DNA of 64,000 nt from an uncultured Gammaproteobacteria bacterium (GTDB taxonomy: Bacteria; Pseudomonadota; Gammaproteobacteria; Nitrosococcales; Methylophagaceae), in NCBI GenBank assembly GCA_905181885.1, contig CAJIZI010000003.1, forward strand, positions 124,001-188,000, given 5' to 3'. Under the pieces are notes generated by a model. The model was given only the letters and a program-made list of their open reading frames with translations, was not told the DNA's origin and did no database searches. This document shows, piece by piece, positions 41,052-50,217 of this stretch; the first letter of the stretch is position 1, and each line of letters starts with the position of its first letter. Made by a program: the position numbers and the translations under genes.

Positions 41052-41107
41052 TCACTTATTCTCTAATTTTATTTTCTTTGAGACTTATGCTAATTCTTAA
41101 TTTAACA

Positions 41108-41876
41108 CTAATTATTAACTGTTTCACGCCATTGAAAACCAAGGTCTTGATCAGCAATACCTATCCAAGCTTCTTCGCAACCCAAAACGTTAGCAAATAA
41201 ATTTCTAACTATAGCTAGGGCTATTATTTTTTTCACTTAAGTGCATAGCCACTAGGTGCTGTAATTTTGAGGTGTCGATGTTCTTAAGTATGCTTGATGA
41301 TTGAACGTTATTTAAGTGGCCCATTTTCCCTGACACTCTGTACTTCAAGTGTTCTGGATATTCGCCTGCATCAAGCATGGACATGTCATGGTTAGCCTCT
41401 AGTAATAACCCATGACAACCTGACAAGGCCTCCTCTATTACGGGTGTAGTTGAACCTACGTCTGTTAATAGACCTACTCGATGCCGCCCATCATTAAAGA
41501 CAAATTGGCTGGGCTCTCTCGCGTCATGAGGTACTGGGAATGGCTCTACAAGGATATCATTGATCTCAAACTGTTCATGACAGCTAAACTCATGAACGAG
41601 ACCCATGACATCTGAATTTAGACAGCCTGCTGTCCCCGCTGTCGCATAAACGGGCAATTGGTATTTTTTAGCTAGGACACGTACACCGTTAATATGGTCG
41701 CCATGCTCATGAGTCAGGACAATTGCAGTCACGTCACTCATATCCAGACTATATTGCTGCATTCTTTTTTCTGTTTCTCGCGCTGAAAAACCACAGTCGA
41801 CTAATAAAGTCGTATTCGCATGTGACATTAAGGTTGCGTTACCCCGACTTCCGCTGCCGAGCGAAGCAAAATGCAT
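41108..41876 (-). pseudogene. MBL-fold metal-dependent hydrolase (YycJ/WalJ-like), frameshifted at the 3' end
   Basis: The first 216 or so residues read intact as a metallo-beta-lactamase-fold protein: FASLGSGSRGNATLM, the metal motif LTHEHGDH and HLNNVQSSSILKN...HLSEKNNSP. One base at about 41213-41219 shifts the frame. Beyond it the expected tail continues (AIVRNLFANVLGCEEAWIGIADQD) to a TAG at 41108. The family is an exonuclease-like group of unknown exact role in gammaproteobacteria. It lies between bamC (1-bp overlap) and purC. Confidence 0.82.
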
Positions 41877-42902
41877 TATCGGTCCAATCTGTCCTGAATA
41901 AGGCGCAGCATACGCCTTGCTGTTGGAGATGATGTTCTTACCTGGTCTATATCTAAAATAATTACTTTCGTTTCATTCATATCAGTAACAAGTTTAATGT
42001 AGAAAAACATGTCTGGCGCTTTGTCCATCGCATCTTGCCAAAAAGCTAATTTACTAAAAATACTCTCATCGCCATGTTTAGCTACTAAGAAAGGATCTAA
42101 ATATTGCACAAAGTAGATGCCACGTTCACGCTGTCTGTCCTGAACAATAAAGTATTTACTGTCTACAACACGGCTAATGTTTCGCCATGCGGTATCATAA
42201 GCTCAAGAGCAACCATTAAAGCTTGATGGTCACTGGCCTCGTCGATAATAACAGCACTGATTGATGAGACTGGTTGGCGCTGTGAAGCCTGCTGTTGTGT
42301 ATGTTGACTAGATCGATGCTGTTCACCCATATATTCTGCTAAATTGCGAAGTTGGGTTTCATTTTTTAACTCATTTGAATCAAAATTAGCCGAGCTAATA
42401 TACATCTTAAGAGTATTGGGTAAGTCACCTATTTCAACACGTGCTCGGTAAGCATAACCCTCAGCATCTTCAACCGTGTCCATAAGACCCAATGTTTGGT
42501 CGTGTCGTTTAATCTTGATATCACTTCTCGCCCCAAAACTCAAGCATTCGCTGCCACAAAATTGCTGACGGCCCATATACAATCAAATGACGGTCACTAC
42601 CATCACCCATTAGAGCTGGTTTTGTGCTCGGCACCACATTGTATTTGGCTTCTAACGGGTTATTAGCTGGTTCGGCATAGTCAGAATAGCTGCTATCATC
42701 ATTTTTTTCAGCAAACTCATCATTAATACGGGAATTATTTAAATCCGGGGGTATAGCTAATGGTGGCAATGTTTCTGCTTTTTGATACTTTTGGCTATTA
42801 TCTTTCACCACAGCATCTAATGCTGGAATTGATCCACAGCCTGAAAATAACGAGACTCAGGAGAGTGACAATAATGATTTGTTTAATATGCTTAAAATTC
42901 AT
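41876..42902 (-). pseudogene. bamC: BamC-like outer-membrane assembly lipoprotein with three frameshifts
   Basis: It starts at ATG 42902 with a lipoprotein signal (MNFKHIKQIIIVTLLSLV, then FSGCGS with the lipobox Cys in the shifted frame). KYQKAETLPPLAIPPDL is the BamC N-terminal signature. The frame changes at about 42843-42852, 42524-42535 and 42195-42201 (two extra bases and one missing base). The C-terminal domain RVVDSKYFIVQDRQRERGIYFVQYLDPF is intact in another frame. BamC is an accessory subunit of the BAM complex. The dapA-bamC-purC order supports the call. The central region appears shorter than in E. coli BamC. Confidence 0.82.
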
Positions 42903-42924
42903 GTAATATTTGTTTCACTTGTAA

Positions 42925-43803
42925 TTATTTATGTACTAAGGCAGCTGCGAGTGCATCACGGACTGGCTGATGGTATTGATCTGATAATACCGTCATTGGT
43001 AAACGCAGACCTTCTGGTATCAGACCCATTTCATGTAATGCCCATTTCACAGGAATGGGGTTTGCTTCTAAAAATAAATTTTGGTGCAATAGAGCTAAGT
43101 TATTATTGATTTGGCGGGCTCGATCTTCATTATTTTCTAGTGCAGCTTTACACATTTCATGCATCGCTACAGGGGCAACGTTGGCTGTAACAGAAATCAC
43201 ACCTTGCCCACCCGCTAAAATAAAGTCAACAGTAATCGCATCTTCACCAGTGTATATTTCAATCTTGCTCGAACAGAGTGCATTTATTTTCTCTATACGT
43301 GTGATGTCACCAGTTGCTTCTTTTATTCCTACAATATTTGGAATATCTGCTAAACGAGCTACAGTTTCTGGTAATAGATCACAAGCTGTTCGACTAGGTA
43401 CATTATACAGAATTTGAGGTATATCAACTGCTTCAGCAATTGCTTTGTAATGCAAGTAAAGCCCTTCTTGTGTTGGCCTATTATAATAAGGTGTGACTAA
43501 TAACACCGCATCAACTCCAAGCTCTTTAGCGCATTGGCTTAGCTCAATGGCTTCAGAAGTCGAGTTGGCCCCTGTCCCAGCAATAACTGGAATACGACCA
43601 TTAACTTGCTTAACCACTTGGGCAATTACACTGCAGTGCTCCTTAAAAGCCAAAGTCGCGGACTCACCAGTTGTCCCAACAGCCACAATGCCATCAGTAC
43701 CACTTTCTATATGAAACTCAACTAAGTTTTGCAGGCTCTCACAGTCTATCGAGCCATCAGCTCTCATAGGTGTGACTAGTGCTACCATACTGCCACTAAA
43801 CAT
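42925..43803 (-). CDS. dapA: 4-hydroxy-tetrahydrodipicolinate synthase
   Basis: About 292 residues from ATG 43803 (MFSGSMVALVTPM); upstream in-frame residues do not match the family. The catalytic Lys lies in VGIKEATGD and the Tyr in VTPYYNRPTQEG. It condenses pyruvate with aspartate semialdehyde in lysine and peptidoglycan synthesis. It heads the dapA-bamC-MBL-purC set and diverges from bcp. Confidence 0.97.
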   Translation of the reverse strand: MFSGSMVALVTPMRADGSIDCESLQNLVEFHIESGTDGIVAVGTTGESATLAFKEHCSVIAQVVKQVNGRIPVIAGTGANSTSEAIELSQCAKELGVDAVLLVTPYYNRPTQEGLYLHYKAIAEAVDIPQILYNVPSRTACDLLPETVARLADIPNIVGIKEATGDITRIEKINALCSSKIEIYTGEDAITVDFILAGGQGVISVTANVAPVAMHEMCKAALENNEDRARQINNNLALLHQNLFLEANPIPVKWALHEMGLIPEGLRLPMTVLSDQYHQPVRDALAAALVHK

Positions 43804-43925
43804 GACCGCACATCTCCAAAAAAATAAACTGTAATGGTACGTTGACCAAGTCAAGATGACAACATCTGGTAGCTTTGTGTATGGTGTGACATCTAACTAT
43901 ATTGATCAAAAAAGGAATCCTGTCT

Positions 43926-44393
43926 ATGCAAAAAGTCGCGCTTGGTAAGCCCGTACCCGATTTCGAACTATCTAGCACAGGCAATACCTCTTTCCGCTTA
44001 TCTAATCACCATGGTAAGAATATTGTGATTTACTTCTATCCCAAAGACAACACCCCTGGCTGTACTTTAGAAGCACAAAACTTTCGCGATCATATTGTTG
44101 AGTTTGAAGCCAAAAACACTATCATCGTTGGAGTATCGCGGGATAGTGTCCGCGTACATGAAGGCTTTAAGTCCAAGCAAAACTTACCTTTTGAGTTGTT
44201 GTCTGATCCTGATGAAAGTATATGTACATTATTTGATGTCATTAAATTAAAAAAGAACTTCGGTCATCAATATATGGGCATTGTGCGCAGTACATTTTTA
44301 ATCGACAATAATGGAATTCTTCTCCACGAGTGGCGTAATGTCAAAGTTAAAGAGCATTTAGCCCAAGTGTTGAATGAAATTAATACACTTTAA
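43926..44393 (+). CDS. bcp: Thioredoxin-dependent thiol peroxidase (Bcp, cytoplasmic)
   Basis: About 155 residues from ATG 43926, which has AAGGAA upstream. The peroxidatic Cys lies in YPKDNTPGCTLEAQNFRD, and the rest matches Bcp/PrxQ. It lacks a signal peptide, unlike the second copy at 57987-58520. The second position of the usual Cys-x4-Cys pair is Ala-Gln here, suggesting a one-Cys mechanism. It reduces organic and hydrogen peroxides. Confidence 0.93.
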   Translation: MQKVALGKPVPDFELSSTGNTSFRLSNHHGKNIVIYFYPKDNTPGCTLEAQNFRDHIVEFEAKNTIIVGVSRDSVRVHEGFKSKQNLPFELLSDPDESICTLFDVIKLKKNFGHQYMGIVRSTFLIDNNGILLHEWRNVKVKEHLAQVLNEINTL

Positions 44394-44493
44394 GATTTTT
44401 TTCTAATCAAAAAAATACTTTTTTTAATGCTATTTACACATCCATACTCACCAATAGCCCATTCCGTCTAGCTTGAAGCCTTTTAGATAAAAG

Positions 44494-44524
44494 TTATCCA
44501 CAAATAATCCACAATTTGTTCACA
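44494..44524 (+). promoter_or_regulatory. Three DnaA-box-like sites upstream of nrdAB
   Basis: TTATCCACA at 44494 is a perfect DnaA box. TAATCCACA at 44505 and TTGTTCACA at 44516 each differ by one base. They are in the same orientation and exactly 11 bp apart, so on one DNA face, ending 9 bp before the -35. DnaA regulates nrdAB in E. coli. Confidence 0.75.
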
Positions 44525-44533
44525 AAAAATGGG

Positions 44534-44562
44534 TTGCCATTTCTAATAAAACACACTATCTT
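44534..44562 (+). promoter_or_regulatory. Sigma70 promoter of nrdAB
   Basis: TTGCCA at 44534-44539, a 17-bp spacer, then TATCTT at 44557-44562. The -10 lies inside the first NrdR-like box. Confidence 0.6.
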
Positions 44563-44598
44563 GTGGTTTAGGTACCTAACAACCACAACTTGTAGTGG
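44551..44598 (+). promoter_or_regulatory. Tandem NrdR-like boxes at the nrdAB promoter
   Basis: Box 1 is 44551-44566 (ACACACTATCTTGTGG) and box 2 is 44583-44598 (CCACAACTTGTAGTGG). Against the NrdR consensus (ACACWATATATWGTGT) box 1 matches 13 of 16 positions and box 2 matches 11. They start 32 bp apart, the usual three-turn spacing for NrdR pairs. Confidence 0.7.
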
Positions 44599-44643
44599 TT
44601 TGCAGGTTTCACTATTTATTAGAAAACACGTGGGATTATTCAT

Positions 44644-47469
44644 ATGGCAAGTCAAGCAACGGCAGCTGAACAAACCCGATATCAAGTCATTCGACGCAAT
44701 GGTAAATCAACGCCCTTTGATGGCCATAAGATTTCAGTGGCGGTCACCAAGGCTTTTTTAGCTGTTGAAGGTAATGGCGCCCAAGATAGTAGTAGAATTC
44801 ATGAGGTTGTTACCAAACTAACGGCACAAATTGTTAACAGCCTGACACGCCGCTTAGAAGACAGTGGTACAGTTCATATTGAAATTATTCAAGATCAAGT
44901 TGAATTAGCTCTAATGCGTGAGGGGGAGTATAAAGTTGCCCGTGCTTATGTACTCTATCGTGAGCAACAATCACAAAAAAGAGCCAAAGAAGAAGAAGAA
45001 AACCCCACAATCGTCAGTGACAACACTCTGACCATCACAACAGCCGACGGCTCAAGAATTCCACTAGATATAGCCCGCCTGCAACACCTCATTAGTGAAG
45101 CATGTGAAGGTGTTGACTCTGTTGATGGTGCTGCAATCTTGCGAGATACCCAACAAAACCTATTCGATGGCGTTAGTCAAGCAGATGTAGAAAAGGGTTT
45201 AGTCATGGCCGCCCGTACCTTTATCGAAAAAGATCCTGGGTACAGTACTATTGCCGCTCGTTTATTAATGGATAGTATTCGCCGTGAAGCTCTAAGCTAT
45301 GTGTATGACACACCTCGTCATGCATCACAAACTGAAATGGCTGAGCAATATTCTGATTACTTCAAACACTACATTCATCGAGCCATCGACCACGAATTAT
45401 TAGCACCTGAATTAGCTCAATACGATCTAGAAAAGCTTGGTAATGCACTGAAACCTGAAAATGACTTTAGCTTTACTTACCTAGGCTTACAAACACTTTA
45501 TGATCGTTACTTCATTCACCAAAATGATGTCCGTTTTGAGCTACCTCAAGCATTTTACATGCGAGTCTCTATGGGTCTGGCAATTAATGAAATTGATCGT
45601 GAAACTCGAGCTATCGAGTTTTACAACCTATTGTCATCATTTGACTTTATGAGTAGTACGCCAACGCTTTTCAATGCTGGTACGTTACGCCCTCAACTGT
45701 CGTCTTGTTATCTCACTACGATACCTGATGACCTAGGTGGTATTTACAGTGCAATGCGAGACAATGCTCTCTTATCAAAATATGCCGGTGGCTTAGGTAA
45801 TGACTGGACTCCTGTCCGTGGTCTCGGTTCACATATCAAAGGTACTAATGGTAAATCACAAGGTGTAGTGCCATTCTTAAAAGTTGCTAATGATACAGCT
45901 GTTGCAGTTAACCAAGGAGGCAAACGTAAAGGTGCAGTCTGTGCTTACTTAGAAACATGGCATATAGACATTGAAGAGTTTCTCGATATGCGCAAAAACA
46001 CAGGTGATGACCGTCGTCGTACTCACGACATGAATACTGCCAACTGGATCCCCGATTTATTTATGAAACGAGTGGCTGAGGATGGTGACTGGACTTTATT
46101 CTCACCAGAGGAGACTCCCGACCTTCACGATCTCGTTGGTTTAGAATTTGAAACTGCTTATGCCGCTTATGAAGAGAAGGCAGCACGGGGCGATATTAAA
46201 AATACTCGAACCCTTCCTGCTAATGACCTCTGGCGAAAAATGCTGGGTATGTTATTTGAAACTGGCCATCCTTGGGTAACTTTTAAAGACCCTTGTAACC
46301 TTCGAAGCCCACAACAGCATGTTGGAGTTGTTCACAGCTCAAATTTATGTACAGAAATAACACTTAACACATCCAAAGATGAAATTGCCGTCTGTAACTT
46401 AGGCAGTGTCAACCTGCCACAACATATTACTGATGGTGAGCTAGATGTAGAGAAGCTCAAGCAGACAATCACTACTGCAATGCGCATGCTAGATAATGTC
46501 ATTGAGTACAACTACTATAGTGTCCCCCAAGCGCGGAACTCTAATCTTAAACACCGCCCTGTTGGGTTGGGAATAATGGGTTTCCAGGATGCATTATATA
46601 AAATGCGTCTCCCATACAGTACAGAAGAAGCCGTTCAATTTGCAGACACTTCGATGGAAACAGTTAGCTATTACACAATCGAAGCTTCTTCTGATTTAGC
46701 TGTTGAACGTGGTAGCTATGACTCTTACCAAGGTAGCTTATGGAGTCAAGGTATTTTACCCATTGATTCAATTAGCATCCTTAAAAAAGCGCGAGGTCAA
46801 TACCTACAACAAGATGAAAGTCAAACATTAGATTGGGAGAGCCTACGTGATAAAATAAAGTCGCAAGGCATGCGTAATTCCAACACCATGGCTATTGCCC
46901 CTACTGCCACAATTTCAAATATTTGTGGTGTTAGTCAGTCTATCGAACCTACCTATCAAAACTTATTTGTTAAATCTAATTTGTCTGGTGAGTTTACCGT
47001 CATTAATCCTTACATGGTTGCAGACCTAAAAGCCTTGAATCTTTGGGATGAAGTGATGATTAACGATTTAAAATACTATGACGGCAGCCTACAATCTATA
47101 GACCGTGTTCCGGAAGATTTAAAATCACTTTACACCACGGCCTTTGAAATGGATGCACGCTGGCTTATCGAAGCTGCATCACGTCGTCAAAAATGGATAG
47201 ACCAAGGACAAAGCTTGAACCTTTACATGGCACAGCCCTCAGGGAAAACCATGGATAACTTGTACAAACTAGCGTGGTTGCGCGGCCTAAAAACAACATA
47301 TTACCTACGTTCTATGGGCGCAACAGCAGCAGAGAAGACTAGTAGTTCAAAACCAATGGCAACCATTGCAGCAGTTCCGACAGCAGTGGAAGAATTGGTC
47401 CTCGGCGCAGGCGTAGAAGCACCACAAGCCTGTTCAATACTCGAACCAGACTGTGAGGCGTGTCAATAA
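44644..47469 (+). CDS. nrdA: Ribonucleoside-diphosphate reductase alpha subunit (class I) with two ATP-cones
   Basis: A 941-residue catalytic subunit that reduces ribonucleotides to deoxyribonucleotides. Two ATP-cone domains are visible (about residues 13-106, RYQVIRRNG..., and 128-206, LTITTADG...), as in Pseudomonas-type NrdA. The catalytic core has the redox Cys in LSSCYLTT, the radical Cys in SNLCTEITL and the second redox Cys in VCNLGS. The C-terminal shuttling pair is CEAC. It overlaps nrdB by one base (TAATG). NrdR and DnaA sites precede it. Confidence 0.97.
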   Translation: MASQATAAEQTRYQVIRRNGKSTPFDGHKISVAVTKAFLAVEGNGAQDSSRIHEVVTKLTAQIVNSLTRRLEDSGTVHIEIIQDQVELALMREGEYKVARAYVLYREQQSQKRAKEEEENPTIVSDNTLTITTADGSRIPLDIARLQHLISEACEGVDSVDGAAILRDTQQNLFDGVSQADVEKGLVMAARTFIEKDPGYSTIAARLLMDSIRREALSYVYDTPRHASQTEMAEQYSDYFKHYIHRAIDHELLAPELAQYDLEKLGNALKPENDFSFTYLGLQTLYDRYFIHQNDVRFELPQAFYMRVSMGLAINEIDRETRAIEFYNLLSSFDFMSSTPTLFNAGTLRPQLSSCYLTTIPDDLGGIYSAMRDNALLSKYAGGLGNDWTPVRGLGSHIKGTNGKSQGVVPFLKVANDTAVAVNQGGKRKGAVCAYLETWHIDIEEFLDMRKNTGDDRRRTHDMNTANWIPDLFMKRVAEDGDWTLFSPEETPDLHDLVGLEFETAYAAYEEKAARGDIKNTRTLPANDLWRKMLGMLFETGHPWVTFKDPCNLRSPQQHVGVVHSSNLCTEITLNTSKDEIAVCNLGSVNLPQHITDGELDVEKLKQTITTAMRMLDNVIEYNYYSVPQARNSNLKHRPVGLGIMGFQDALYKMRLPYSTEEAVQFADTSMETVSYYTIEASSDLAVERGSYDSYQGSLWSQGILPIDSISILKKARGQYLQQDESQTLDWESLRDKIKSQGMRNSNTMAIAPTATISNICGVSQSIEPTYQNLFVKSNLSGEFTVINPYMVADLKALNLWDEVMINDLKYYDGSLQSIDRVPEDLKSLYTTAFEMDARWLIEAASRRQKWIDQGQSLNLYMAQPSGKTMDNLYKLAWLRGLKTTYYLRSMGATAAEKTSSSKPMATIAAVPTAVEELVLGAGVEAPQACSILEPDCEACQ

Positions 47470-48671
47470 TGTTAGATTGGGAAGATCCATTTGCAAAACC
47501 TGCAACAGGTACTGACTCAGCACAAGCTGCAGATTCAGTTACGCCTGTAGAAGAAAAGGAAATAGCTGCAGTTCAGCCTGCTGCTAATGAAGCCTCGGCG
47601 ATAGCCATGCCGACATCAGTACCGGAGCCGGATAAAGCTAGTATTTCATCCTTACCCAGAGCTAACATTGCTCCTGTGAACCCTGAGGATAAGCGTGTTA
47701 TTAATGGTATGACTGATATTAATCAGCTCGCTCCATTTAAGTATCCGTGGGCGTGGGAATACTGGCTTAACTCTAATAAGAACCACTGGACCCCGCTTGA
47801 TATCAATATGACACAGGATGTTCACGACTATCGTCATAACCTGACTATGGAAGAGCGTCATGTCTATGAGAACGTACTGTCATACCTAACTACTTCTGAT
47901 ATCCTCGCGATGCGAAATATTGGTATAGCGGTGATGGAAAAAATGTCAGCGCCAGAATTACAAATATACCAAGCGCGCCAAGTCTATGAAGAAGCTCTTC
48001 ATACATGGACTTATCAACACTGCATTGAAACTATTGGGTTAGATCAAAGCGAAATTTATAATCGCTACCGTGTCGTCCCCGAAATCAATCAAAAAATTCA
48101 ACTAGCCAACCGTCGTTTAAATTCAGTACTACGAAGTGATATTGATTTAAAAGATAAAGATGAGCTTGAAAACTTCGTAATGGCCTATGCTTTCTTTGGG
48201 GGTATCTTTGAAGGTTGCTGGTTCTACAATGGCTTCAGCCCAATATTTGCTCTGCAACGTCGTGGCCTAATGAAAGGGACAGCAGAACAGCTGCAATACA
48301 TTATGCGTGATGAGGTCTTGCACGCTTCTTTTGGTATTCGTGTTGTTAAACAAATTATCAAAGAAGAAAACGTCAAACTCGATCCCGTTAAGATACAAGA
48401 AATGTGGGAAGAAGCAGATGCCGCAGAAGAAATTTATGCAAGCTATATCTTGCGAGATCCAATTTTAGGTTATTCAAAAGAAAACCATATAGGTCAGTTC
48501 CGTTTTATCGCTAATCGTCGAGCAAAACAACTTGGTTTTGAAAAGCCATTTCCTGGCGCTGAAGCCACTCTCCCTTGGCTTGATGAGCAGGCAAATATGC
48601 GTAAGGAGAAAAACTTTTTTGAAACTAAAGTCACAGAGTATCAAACAGGTGGGGCTTTGAAGTGGGATTAA
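47469..48671 (+). CDS. nrdB: Ribonucleoside-diphosphate reductase beta subunit
   Basis: A 400-residue radical-generating subunit. The tyrosyl radical site appears as EEALHTWTY (E-x2-H-x3-Y) with metal ligands. The ATG at 47469 overlaps the nrdA stop; MLDWEDPF is a typical start. A low-complexity Ala/Pro/Glu-rich stretch of about 60 residues separates this motif from the conserved core (NGMTDINQLAPFKYPWAW), longer than in E. coli. Confidence 0.96.
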   Translation: MLDWEDPFAKPATGTDSAQAADSVTPVEEKEIAAVQPAANEASAIAMPTSVPEPDKASISSLPRANIAPVNPEDKRVINGMTDINQLAPFKYPWAWEYWLNSNKNHWTPLDINMTQDVHDYRHNLTMEERHVYENVLSYLTTSDILAMRNIGIAVMEKMSAPELQIYQARQVYEEALHTWTYQHCIETIGLDQSEIYNRYRVVPEINQKIQLANRRLNSVLRSDIDLKDKDELENFVMAYAFFGGIFEGCWFYNGFSPIFALQRRGLMKGTAEQLQYIMRDEVLHASFGIRVVKQIIKEENVKLDPVKIQEMWEEADAAEEIYASYILRDPILGYSKENHIGQFRFIANRRAKQLGFEKPFPGAEATLPWLDEQANMRKEKNFFETKVTEYQTGGALKWD

Positions 48672-48682
48672 AGACAAAATAA

Positions 48683-48718
48683 AAAATAGGGAGGAAACCT
48701 AGAGTAACTCCCTATTTT
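48683..48718 (+). terminator. Rho-independent terminator after nrdB
   Basis: AAAATAGGGAG at 48683-48693 pairs perfectly with CTCCCTATTTT at 48708-48718; the arms carry A and T runs, so it can act in both directions. Confidence 0.8.
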
Positions 48719-49032
48719 GACTTTATACTCATAATACTAAAGATATTCTTTTATAAGAAAACAAAAAATAGTTAATAGACTAACGTTTTAAACATCAGCC
48801 AGCTTTCTTAGCCTTATAGTATCTCTTTGGATTAAAAATAAATTTAGCCGTTTTTTTAAAAACGTTACCAAAATTAATCCTATAAATAAATTACTTCTTC
48901 CAGTTATCAATCAATAGGACCATAATGACCTATAGGTTATATCAGCAGTAGACAGTGTATTGGTCTGCTCGATTAAGTATCTCCCTCAAAACTAACTTTT
49001 AGATATTCAATCTATGTCAATGGAGAAATATA
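48719..49032. other. Gene-free gap between the nrdB terminator and the small Lys-rich gene
   Basis: This is an AT-rich 314-bp stretch with only short stop-rich frames. I see no repeat, tRNA or obvious hairpin. It must hold the promoter of the small gene at 49033; its ribosome-binding site GGAGA is at the right end. Confidence 0.6.
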
Positions 49033-49149
49033 ATGAGTAAAGGTCAAGACAGTAAAAAAAACGTCAAAAAGAAACCACTTTTAACTTCAAAAGAAAAAAA
49101 AGCAGCTAAAAAATCAAAAAAAGCTGGGACTAGTTTGCTCGGAGAGTAA
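49033..49149 (+). CDS. Small Lys-rich protein (38 residues)
   Basis: A 38-residue ORF with a GGAGA ribosome-binding site 7 nt upstream. It begins MSKGQDSKKNVKKKPLLTSK and is about 40 percent lysine. Similar short Lys-rich proteins starting MSKGQ.KK..KK are, to my recollection, annotated as hypothetical in many gammaproteobacteria. The high charge suggests RNA, ribosome or nucleoid association, but this is inference. Confidence 0.65.
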   Translation: MSKGQDSKKNVKKKPLLTSKEKKAAKKSKKAGTSLLGE

Positions 49150-49256
49150 AACCCGCGGCTTATAAAGAAGATGGGTCGACTCTATACAAGGTTAAAAGTC
49201 GATTTAATTGATTCCATTGTCATTGGTTTATAAAGTAACCAGTTTCCTCGGAGAAA

Positions 49257-50078
49257 CTACCATGGATGAAAAGATAACCAATAAGAGCCCCAACTAATAA
49301 GCAATAAGCCTGTTATGAAACGTAGATAAAAAGATGCAATTGGCCCCACCTTCTCTAGCAGTACGAAGGCGGTGATTAGGAAAACCCAGAGCATATTCAT
49401 AACTCCGACAGAAAATAACACTAGCATTAGTGCCCAGCAGCAACCAACACAATACAGACCGTGATGTACACCTAGTTTGAACGCCCCTAAGTACCCCTCC
49501 CTCCATGATGTCATCAAAAAACTTAATGGACTTCGACAGTTACTAAGACAGGCCTCTTTAAGTGGAGTCCATTGATAAAGTCCTGCAATCAATAAAATGC
49601 AGCCACTTAACAAATAGCTTCTGCTGTTCATCATAGGGTTCAGCAGCCCGCTTTCATGTAAAGGGTATTGTATTGCTGAAGCTACGATACTAAATAAAGC
49701 CCAAGCTACTAGATAACCACTTAGAAATATAAACGTTGGGCTATAAGGATGACCTTTTTTCTGCTTCCCTTTATTAACCGCGGTAAACATAAGTACCATT
49801 GGTGTAACAGAAGGCATCATCATTGCTACCATCATCACCAACCACATGATAAATAGCATGAAAAAATCGTAAGCGCTCCATGGATGATTACCCGCATTGG
49901 GAGGCATCCACATGTCAACAAGGTGCATGTTATCCATCGCCCATCCCATGTAAAGCATATAGGCCCATGCCATCGCTATGATTAAAAAAACTCCACCATA
50001 AACAATTAGGCGATCACGAAATGAGAGTATTGTTCTCTCTCTATGTCCCGTTATGGTTTGATTGTCTTGATTATGCAT
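49257..50078 (-). CDS. DUF2182 family membrane protein
   Basis: A 273-residue polytopic protein that I recognise as DUF2182. Methionine-rich membrane segment at residues 77-97 (FIMWLVMMVAMMMPSVTPM), and cysteines at 177, 181 and in the HHGLYCVGCCW motif (210-214). Paired Met and Cys clusters in a membrane protein suggest copper or other soft-metal handling; this is inference. It is divergent from the DUF1326 gene, its frequent partner. Confidence 0.85.
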   Translation of the reverse strand: MHNQDNQTITGHRERTILSFRDRLIVYGGVFLIIAMAWAYMLYMGWAMDNMHLVDMWMPPNAGNHPWSAYDFFMLFIMWLVMMVAMMMPSVTPMVLMFTAVNKGKQKKGHPYSPTFIFLSGYLVAWALFSIVASAIQYPLHESGLLNPMMNSRSYLLSGCILLIAGLYQWTPLKEACLSNCRSPLSFLMTSWREGYLGAFKLGVHHGLYCVGCCWALMLVLFSVGVMNMLWVFLITAFVLLEKVGPIASFYLRFITGLLLISWGSYWLSFHPW

Positions 50079-50217
50079 GATTAGTTATGTAGGATAAGTT
50101 ATACGATTTAAGAGCCCGCAAATAGAATAGAAAGTAAGCAAGTTATTAACTTAATGAGTTTAAACGTGACTTACTCTACTATACTAAATAATCACTAACA
50201 ACTGTATGGAGTTCGAT

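Noticed and set aside
44400-44440. A possible terminator hairpin of A and T runs after bcp
   Set aside because: The stem is only A-T pairs and could not be distinguished from simple AT-rich sequence.
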